From: Candidatus Nesterenkonia stercoripullorum
Lineage (GTDB): Bacteria > Actinomycetota > Actinomycetes > Actinomycetales > Micrococcaceae
NCBI GenBank assembly: GCA_019114115.1
Contig: DXGD01000187.1
Location: 1-5,641 of the forward strand
Length of the DNA stretch: 5,641 bases
Direction of reading: 5' to 3'
The notes beneath the pieces were generated by a model. That model saw only the letters and a program-made list of their open reading frames with translations, did no database searches and was not told where the DNA came from. The position numbers and the translations under genes are program-made. Positions 1-4,466 of this stretch are shown here, in pieces; the stretch's first letter is position 1, and the number at the start of each line of letters is the position of its first letter.

Positions 1-21
1 AGAAAACAAGATCTGGCAAAA

Positions 22-59
22 ACCTGCATCACGCACACGGGGGTGCACGCAACACAGAC
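22..59 (-). other. Long strand-specific hairpin in the rrn leader
   Basis: In the minus-strand RNA, bases 59 to 43 pair with 38 to 22 without interruption: 17 pairs around a CCCC loop (39-42). Eight of the pairs are G-U wobbles. In a plus-strand transcript those would be A-C mismatches, so the fold supports minus-strand transcription. The hairpin lies just before the expected 16S start. It may guide pre-16S folding or processing; that role is inferred. Confidence 0.65.
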
Positions 60-64
60 AAAAA

Positions 65-84
65 CCAAACAACAAAAAATTTGG
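65..84 (-). other. Leader hairpin followed by a U run
   Basis: In the minus-strand RNA, CCAAA (80-84) can pair with UUUGG (65-69) across a 10-base loop, and a run of five U residues (60-64) follows. The shape resembles a small intrinsic terminator, but a 5-bp stem with two G-C pairs is too weak to stop polymerase by itself. A conserved leader structure is the likelier reading. Confidence 0.4.
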
Positions 85-100
85 TATCAACATACTTGGC

Positions 101-126
101 ACACTATTGAGTTCTCAAACAACAAC
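101..126 (-). promoter_or_regulatory. boxA-like conserved leader element
   Basis: The minus strand carries GTTGTTTGAGAACTCAATAG followed by TGTG. The position, about 55 to 75 bases after the predicted start of transcription, and the conservation of this block in actinobacterial rrn leaders fit a Nus-factor antitermination site. This role is inferred from family knowledge; the sequence differs from the E. coli boxA consensus. The core TTGAG and CTCAA halves could also form a short hairpin. Confidence 0.5.
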
Positions 127-184
127 CACACCCGACACCATCACCACCACACCAGGCAATGAATCGCTCCGAGGCAACTTTTCA

Positions 185-213
185 AGATTACTATGTGTTG
201 GTCCGCTTGTCAA
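185..213 (-). promoter_or_regulatory. rrn promoter, proximal copy
   Basis: On the minus strand the -35 box is a perfect TTGACA (208-213) and the -10 box is TAATCT (185-190), separated by 17 bases. The start of transcription is expected near position 179. The box is preceded by CCGAG and followed by GAAAAGTTGC (174-183), a start-region sequence like those I recall downstream of other actinobacterial rrn promoters. It is the best promoter in the window and lies closest to the leader. The flanking sequences are shared with the promoter at 252-281, so the two appear to be copies of one module. Confidence 0.88.
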
Positions 214-251
214 CTCGGCGTTTTCGCCGTGCTCGTCGGAGCAACTTTTCT

Positions 252-281
252 AGCCTAGAGCAGTTTGGTCAGCTGAGTCAA
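252..281 (-). promoter_or_regulatory. rrn promoter, middle copy
   Basis: On the minus strand the -35 box is TTGACT (276-281) and the -10 box is TAGGCT (252-257), with an 18-base spacer. The expected start is near 246. The upstream CCGAGTTGAC (277-286) and downstream GAAAAGTTGC (241-250) are identical to the same elements of the proximal promoter, 68 and 67 bases away. The -10 box matches the key first, second and last positions of the consensus. It should be weaker than the proximal copy because of the longer spacer and the poorer -10 box. Confidence 0.75.
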
Positions 282-393
282 CTCGGACTCTCTGGCCTAT
301 CTGCTGAAAGCTCCACAGCGATCTTGATCAGTGTTTGTTTTTCAACGCTTACCGGCCCGGGCCTCTCGGCCTCGCAACTCGGTGCGGATTAGA

Positions 394-423
394 ACTCTAG
401 CACCGTTGTTCTCGAGATGTAAA
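394..423 (-). promoter_or_regulatory. Candidate distal rrn promoter
   Basis: On the minus strand, TTTACA (418-423) and TAGAGT (394-399) are spaced 18 bases apart, with an expected start near 387. This would be the most upstream of three tandem promoters. It lacks the CCGAG and GAAAAGTTGC flanks shared by the other two. Two CTCGAG hexamers (411-416 and 424-429) flank its -35 box. It could be a regulated P1-type promoter, or a chance match in non-coding DNA. Confidence 0.5.
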
Positions 424-429
424 CTCGAG
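411..429 (-). repeat. Paired CTCGAG sites around the distal -35 box
   Basis: Two copies of the self-complementary hexamer CTCGAG (411-416 and 424-429) are separated by seven bases that include the TTTACA box of the distal candidate promoter. The arrangement could be an operator or a hairpin of six pairs with a seven-base loop. No known regulator site is recognised. Confidence 0.4.
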
Positions 430-467
430 GTTTCCCAGCTCGCTACTTCCCCGCCATCGCAGGGATC

Positions 468-493
468 GAGGCTTCACGCCCGGTATGAGCCTC
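468..493 (-). terminator. Weak terminator-like hairpin at the end of the operon
   Basis: On the minus strand GAGGCT (488-493) overlaps the TGA stop of the maltokinase-like gene. It pairs with AGCCTC (468-473) across a 14-base loop, which may close further. No T run follows, so it does not meet the usual form of an intrinsic terminator. It may protect the 3' end of the mRNA or cause partial termination. Without it, transcription from the gene cluster would run on into the rrn promoters. Confidence 0.3.
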
Positions 494-1973
494 AATCTGT
501 TTCCGTGAAGCGGAAGATCCACTCTCTGCCGTACCCGGGGTATGTCTCCAGCGCCCGCTTCAGCAGCACTGCCCTGAACATCACTCCCTGGGGAACGTCC
601 TCGGCCAAGCCGGCATGGCGATACCCCTCAAGGAATGACGAACACAAAGTCGTGAATCGGGCGCCAGCATCGGAGCCGTCCACTGTGGAGACGACGTGGG
701 CCAGCGAGAGCATCACGGAGACCACGTCCCACAGTGCCGGCGCGTGATCGACCACGCCGTCTCGTTCATCGATGATCCACTGCCCCGGGGCACCCTGCTC
801 GTGGAAATGCTCCAGAGTCAGTGAACCGTGGATGCGCTGGAGCACCAGTGCCCGGTCGACGTCGTCGATGTGCTGGGCCATTTCGGAGATGACGCCGTCG
901 AGACGGGTCGCGTCCTCGTCAGTGAAGGCTGGGCGAGCGGCGTCCCAGGTCTTCTGCAGGTCAGTGCTGAGCGCTGCAGCCGCCTCCCGGATCTGATCGT
1001 TGGTCTGCGGGTGGGCGCCGAAGGAGGTCGCCAGGTCATAGTGGAAGCGTGCGAGGGACTCACCCAGCTGGTGGAGCGTCTCGACCGCTTTCTCGTCAAC
1101 GAGGTGTTCTTCAGCCACGCCGGCAGTTGCGTCCTCGTCGCTGGTCTCAGCGGAGCTGGTCTCCTGAGGCGCCGGGCTCCTCACCTCCCCTCGCCTCTGA
1201 TCCGGAGCGATTCTCAGCTGAGATCGCAGCAGCTTCAGAGCTGAGTGCGCTTCTACACTCCCCTCCCTGATCAGAGCGAGGTCGCTGACTCCGCGAATCG
1301 GATCTGCCACGGTCACGGCCCCCAGGACAGGGCTGATGCTCGATCCGCCCGAACTGCTCAGAGTCAGTGCCGTCTCCACTGCCTCGGGACGCTCGTGAGT
1401 GAGGATCCGGCTGAAGTCCACCAGAACCTTCTGGCTAGCGTGCGCCTGCGCATCGACGCCGGGAGGTGCGACAAGTGCGCGACTGCTGAACTGGTCTCCG
1501 TCGTCCACCGCGGAGCGCGTCAACCACGTAGTGAACGGCTCCCGCTCAGCAAACCCTGCCCAGGCCCTGCCATGGATCCGGCCGTTGCGCGTGCCCTGCT
1601 CTCGGCGTGCCAGTTCGAGCCATGCGGCGAGGAACGCGCGGTCCCGCGTGCCGTCGTAGATCCAGATCTCCTGATCGCGGTCACCGCCCAGCTTGCCGAT
1701 CAGTACGTTCTTGCCCACATGGGCAGAGGGCCTGCTGCGAAGGGCGACGGGCACGGAGATCCGCTCCCGTCCATCCTGGTGCTCGACGTCGAAAAGATGC
1801 AGCTCAAGCGTCAGCTGCGCGTCACGATCCCCTTCGGGCGTGGGCAGGCGCATACCGCCCGCACGGTGAAGCTTCCATCGCCCCTGGACCCGGGGGAACC
1901 AGGGCTGGTTGTGCAGCCAGTTGCGGAGCACATCATAGAACCCGTCCTGCTGCTCGGCGCGGATGCGACTCAT
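492..1973 (-). CDS. Maltokinase-like protein with degraded active site (probable pseudokinase)
   Basis: The 493-residue protein has the layout of actinobacterial maltokinases (Mak/Pep2, related to aminoglycoside phosphotransferases). An N-terminal cap (about 1-130) contains NWLHNQPWF, close to the family's Q-x-WF start, and is followed by an N-lobe (about 160-255). An acidic, Ala/Ser-rich linker (about 255-296) leads to a helical C-lobe ending in a Trp-bearing tail. True maltokinases transfer phosphate from ATP to maltose using an HGDLHLGQ-type loop and a DFEG metal site. Here the loop is HGSLTLEH (382-389), so the catalytic Asp is Ser384, and the metal site reads IDERDG with Asp402 kept. The N-lobe strand that should hold the ATP-binding Lys reads VLVDFSRIL. 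The frame is intact. ATG follows rlmB by 3 bases, with GAGG six bases upstream. The family call is from motifs; loss of kinase activity is inferred. Its function is unknown, and no glgE, treS or glgB neighbour is seen. Confidence 0.75.
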   Translation of the reverse strand: MSRIRAEQQDGFYDVLRNWLHNQPWFPRVQGRWKLHRAGGMRLPTPEGDRDAQLTLELHLFDVEHQDGRERISVPVALRSRPSAHVGKNVLIGKLGGDRDQEIWIYDGTRDRAFLAAWLELARREQGTRNGRIHGRAWAGFAEREPFTTWLTRSAVDDGDQFSSRALVAPPGVDAQAHASQKVLVDFSRILTHERPEAVETALTLSSSGGSSISPVLGAVTVADPIRGVSDLALIREGSVEAHSALKLLRSQLRIAPDQRRGEVRSPAPQETSSAETSDEDATAGVAEEHLVDEKAVETLHQLGESLARFHYDLATSFGAHPQTNDQIREAAAALSTDLQKTWDAARPAFTDEDATRLDGVISEMAQHIDDVDRALVLQRIHGSLTLEHFHEQGAPGQWIIDERDGVVDHAPALWDVVSVMLSLAHVVSTVDGSDAGARFTTLCSSFLEGYRHAGLAEDVPQGVMFRAVLLKRALETYPGYGREWIFRFTETD

Positions 1974-1976
1974 CGA

Positions 1977-2966
1977 CTACCTCGCTCCCTGCCTGACGGC
2001 GGACACCTCGTAGAGACTGATCCCCACAGCCATCGACGCATTCAACGATTCCGTCTCAGCCCCGATCGGGATGGACAGGATCTGGTCACACGTCTCGCGC
2101 ACCAGGCGGGTCAGGCCTTTGCCTTCTGAACCCACCACGAGCACCAGGGGCTCCGGAGCAAGAGTGAACGCCGGCAGGCTCACATCGCCGTCGCCGTCGA
2201 GCCCCACGACGAAGTAGCCGAGCTCCTTGAGCTCTTTGAGCATCTGCGTGAGGTTCTTGGCCCGGGCAACCGGGACGCGTGCTGCGGCCCCCGCAGAGGT
2301 CTTCCACGTCGTCGCCGTCACTCCCGCACTTCGCCGTTCCGGGACGATCACTGATCGGGCGCCGAAAGCGGCCGAGGCGCGCAGAATGGCCCCCAGATTG
2401 CGTGGATCCGTGATCGAATCACAGGCGACCAGCAGGGGCTGATCCCGCACATGGCCCTTACGGGAACGCTCGAGTTCATCCTCGGCAAGAGCGATGGGAT
2501 CAGCGTAGTCGTAGGGCTCCAGGCGCAAGGCGATGCCCTGATGAACTGCGCCTGCTGTGGCATTGTCCAGGTGACGCCGGGTGGTCTCGCGGACCGGCAC
2601 TGCCTGGGAGCCAGCCAGCTGAAGGGCTTCACGAACGCGCCCGTCGCTCTCCACATCCGTGGCGACCAGCAGCTCTTTGGCCGGGACGCTTTCGCCGATC
2701 GCCTCCAGCACAGCATTGCGACCGGCGACGACGTCCTCCGCACCGTACTGAGAGCCGCGGCCCCGGGGCTTCTGCGAACGCTTCTTCTCCGCCGAGCGCT
2801 CAGCCAGCACCTTCTCCCGGTGGGCCTTGTGGTACACCCGGTCTTCGGCCTTCGGCGTCGGGCCCTTGCCCTGCAGCTTCCGCCTCCCATGGCCGCCAGT
2901 GCCGACAGTGGCACCCTTCTTCTCCTTGCGCACGGCCGCCGAGCGGGGTCTGGAATCCTTCGCCAT
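1977..2966 (-). CDS. rlmB: 23S rRNA 2'-O-methyltransferase, TrmH/RlmB family (SPOUT)
   Basis: The 329-residue protein should methylate the ribose of a 23S rRNA guanosine (Gm2251 in E. coli numbering) using S-adenosylmethionine. Residues 1-72 form a very basic, probably disordered extension, as is common in actinobacterial members. Residues 76-150 match the small RNA-binding substrate domain (EDVVAGRNAVLEAI, then HQGIALRLEPY). Residues 176-325 are the SPOUT knot domain with its three motifs: NLGAILRASAAFG (Asn190), VVGSEGKGL (Glu281) and IPIGAETESLNASMAVGISL (Ser307, Asn309). All expected residues are present. The assignment to RlmB rather than another TrmH-family paralogue rests on length, the N-terminal domain and its place beside cysS, a common neighbour in actinobacteria. 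The ATG lies 6 bases after the cysS stop, with AGGAAGG upstream inside cysS. Confidence 0.93.
   Translation of the reverse strand: MAKDSRPRSAAVRKEKKGATVGTGGHGRRKLQGKGPTPKAEDRVYHKAHREKVLAERSAEKKRSQKPRGRGSQYGAEDVVAGRNAVLEAIGESVPAKELLVATDVESDGRVREALQLAGSQAVPVRETTRRHLDNATAGAVHQGIALRLEPYDYADPIALAEDELERSRKGHVRDQPLLVACDSITDPRNLGAILRASAAFGARSVIVPERRSAGVTATTWKTSAGAAARVPVARAKNLTQMLKELKELGYFVVGLDGDGDVSLPAFTLAPEPLVLVVGSEGKGLTRLVRETCDQILSIPIGAETESLNASMAVGISLYEVSAVRQGAR
1980..1988 (-). promoter_or_regulatory. Ribosome-binding site of the maltokinase-like gene
   Basis: On the minus strand GGAGCGAGG lies inside the last codons of rlmB and ends six bases before the ATG at 1971-1973. It supports that start and suggests that translation is coupled to rlmB. 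Confidence 0.6.
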
Positions 2967-2972
2967 TGCCTA

Positions 2973-4418
2973 TCAGCCCTTCCTCAATGTCCAGCGAGCC
3001 CCATCTGGGGAATCTTCGATCTGCACTCCGACCTCCGTCAGCTGATCACGGATCCGGTCGGCAGCGGTGTAGTCCTTCTGCGCCTTGGCCTCGGCGCGAT
3101 GGACGAGCAGCCCGTCGACGAGCCGGCCCAGGGCGACGGCGGCCGGCGACCCGGTCCCGCCTCCGCCATCCGGCACGCTGCTGAGTCCGAGCACCCCCAT
3201 CATGGTGCGCACTTCACCGGCTCGAGCGGCCGCGGCCTCGCGGCGTCCGGCGTCCAAGTCCGTGTTTCCGCTGCGTACCGTCTCGTGAAGCGCTGCCAGG
3301 GCGGCGGGCACGTTGAGGTCATCGTCCATTGCCGCAACGAATGCTGCCGGAACGGCCGCCTCCGACTCGTCCTCGGCCGTTGCCGAATGTCCCGCCCGCT
3401 CCAGGAAGGTCTCAATCCGCTCCACTGCGGCTTCAGCCTCCGCCAACGACGTCGGCTTATAGTCCAGCGGCGACCTGTAGTGGGCCTGACCGAGGAAGTA
3501 CCGTACGGCCACCGGCCTCGCGATCTCCAGCATCCGATCGGGGGAGACCGTATTGCCCAGGGACTTCGACATCTTCTCGCCCTCGAAGGTCACCATGCCG
3601 TTGTGCAGCCAGAACTGCGCGAATCCGTCACCAGCAGCTGCCGACTGGGCGAGCTCGTTCTCGTGGTGCGGGAACCTCAGGTCCAGCCCACCGCCGTGAA
3701 TGTCGAACTGCGCGCCCAGGTACTTCGTCGCCATCGCGGAGCATTCCAGGTGCCACCCTGGGCGACCTCGACCCCAGGGCGAGTCCCAGGATGCGGTCTC
3801 TGGCTCTCCCGGCTTGTGCCCCTTCCACAGCGCGAAGTCGCGCGGGTCGCGCTTGCCCCGCGGGTCGGCGTCGGGTGCGGCGTGGAGCTCATCGACCTGC
3901 TGGCGGGTCAGCTCGCCATAATGGGGCCAGGAGAGCACATCGAAGTAGACATCGCCCGAATCGTCCAGGGCCGGATACGCGTGACCAGCCGCGATCAGGC
4001 GCTCGATGAGGGCGTGCATCTCGGTGATATGCCCGGTGGCGCGCGGCTCGTAACGGGGACGCTGCACCCCGAGGGCGTCGTAGGCGACGTGGAAGGCGTG
4101 CTCGAACCGGTAGGCCAGGGCGAACCACGGCTCCTGCGCCGGGTCCTCTGAGGTGTCGAAGTCAGCGTTGAACGAGCGCAGCGACTTCTCGAGGATCTTG
4201 TCGTCGATGTCGGTGACATTGCGGACTGAGAGCACGTCGAACCCGCGATGCTGGAGCCACCGGGTCAGGATGTCGAAGGCCACAGCCGAACGGACGTGGC
4301 CCACATGGGGCCTGCCCTGCACAGTGGCGCCGCAGTAGTACAGGGAGACCCGCCCGGGGATGAGCGGTTCGAAGTCACGGACTGAAGCCGTTCTGGTGTC
4401 GTAGAGTCTCAATGCCAC
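2973..4418 (-). CDS. cysS: Cysteinyl-tRNA synthetase
   Basis: This class I aminoacyl-tRNA synthetase charges tRNA-Cys with cysteine in the cytoplasm. With the GTG start chosen here the protein has 481 residues, near the family's 460-480. The N-terminus ALRLYDT is typical. Cys29 in [18 protein letters not shown] is a zinc ligand, and HVGH (38-41) is the HIGH signature. Cys226 in GWHLECSAM and the FPHHENE block (His251, His252, Glu255) complete the zinc site. KMSKS (282-286) is exact. The last part (about 355-481) is the helical and anticodon-binding region, ending in [19 protein letters not shown]. The frame stays open to a GTG at 4449-4451, adding 11 residues, but that start has no ribosome-binding site. 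The chosen GTG has GGTAGG nine bases upstream. It lies 48 bases after the ispDF stop and 6 before rlmB. Confidence 0.96.
   Translation of the reverse strand: MALRLYDTRTASVRDFEPLIPGRVSLYYCGATVQGRPHVGHVRSAVAFDILTRWLQHRGFDVLSVRNVTDIDDKILEKSLRSFNADFDTSEDPAQEPWFALAYRFEHAFHVAYDALGVQRPRYEPRATGHITEMHALIERLIAAGHAYPALDDSGDVYFDVLSWPHYGELTRQQVDELHAAPDADPRGKRDPRDFALWKGHKPGEPETASWDSPWGRGRPGWHLECSAMATKYLGAQFDIHGGGLDLRFPHHENELAQSAAAGDGFAQFWLHNGMVTFEGEKMSKSLGNTVSPDRMLEIARPVAVRYFLGQAHYRSPLDYKPTSLAEAEAAVERIETFLERAGHSATAEDESEAAVPAAFVAAMDDDLNVPAALAALHETVRSGNTDLDAGRREAAAARAGEVRTMMGVLGLSSVPDGGGGTGSPAAVALGRLVDGLLVHRAEAKAQKDYTAADRIRDQLTEVGVQIEDSPDGARWTLRKG
2978..2984 (-). promoter_or_regulatory. Ribosome-binding site of rlmB
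   Basis: AGGAAGG on the minus strand lies within the last codons of cysS, 11 bases before the ATG at 2964-2966. The site is strong in sequence but slightly far. It fixes the rlmB start and implies coupling to cysS translation. Confidence 0.6.
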
Positions 4419-4427
4419 GGCTCCAAG

Positions 4428-4433
4428 CCTACC
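4428..4433 (-). promoter_or_regulatory. Ribosome-binding site deciding the cysS start
   Basis: GGTAGG on the minus strand ends nine bases before the GTG at 4416-4418. A GGAG (4421-4424) is also present, but only two bases from the GTG. The upstream GTG at 4449-4451 is preceded by a GC-rich stretch without such a site, which favours the shorter protein. Confidence 0.45.
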
Positions 4434-4466
4434 GGTTGCACGCCCACTCACCCGCGCACGGGACGA

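Larger units (their letters stand above)
1..179 (-). other. Leader of a 16S rRNA (rrn) operon, 5' transcribed region
   Basis: Read on the minus strand, this stretch follows a strong promoter. It contains the block TTTGAGAACTCAATAGTGTG (101-120), which I recognise as typical of 16S leaders and 16S-23S spacers in Micrococcales and related actinobacteria. It is U- and GU-rich, unlike the GC-rich coding DNA beside it, and holds two hairpins (65-84 and 22-59). There is no convincing coding frame. By family knowledge the mature 16S rRNA should start within a few tens of bases past the left edge; its usual 5' sequence is not reached here. The leader probably serves antitermination, folding and RNase processing of pre-16S RNA. 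The identification rests on remembered family sequence and on promoter context, not on an alignment. Confidence 0.82.

Noticed and set aside
317..345. Possible extra promoter with TTGAAA (340-345, minus strand)
   Set aside because: At spacings of 16 to 18 bases no acceptable -10 box is found (ATCGCT and similar). The A-rich stretch is also too far from the next -35 box to act as a normal UP element.
354..382. Third CCGAGTTG copy (375-382) and GC-rich palindromes (354-363, 360-371)
   Set aside because: The copy gives TTGCGA with no -10 box, so it is not a working third module. The palindromes GGCCCGGGCC and GGCC-tctc-GGCC lack a T run, so they were not called a terminator.
159..392. Plus-strand open frame of 77 codons in the promoter region
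   Set aside because: It runs backwards through two strong rrn promoters and the leader. The translation is low-complexity Ser/Leu without motifs, so it is chance.
1..491. tRNA, small RNA gene or mobile-element remnant in the non-coding stretch
   Set aside because: No cloverleaf, terminal inverted repeats or transposase fragment could be seen on either strand. The promoters and rrn leader account for most of the stretch.
331..747. Plus-strand open frame of 138 codons
   Set aside because: It covers the distal promoter region and then the antisense of the maltokinase-like gene's 3' part; no coding signal or start site was seen.
1245..2129. Plus-strand open frame of 294 codons
   Set aside because: It is antisense to the maltokinase-like gene and the end of rlmB, with no ribosome-binding site or family motif seen.
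2451..4151. Plus-strand open frame of 566 codons
   Set aside because: It lies antisense to rlmB and cysS, whose motifs are exact. The translation is rich in Arg, Gly and Leu with no recognisable domain, as expected for the antisense frame of high-GC coding DNA.
4451..4462. CCCG-cgca-CGGG hairpin between ispDF and cysS
   Set aside because: It has only four pairs and no T run in the expected place. The 48-base gap and gene order fit an uninterrupted operon.
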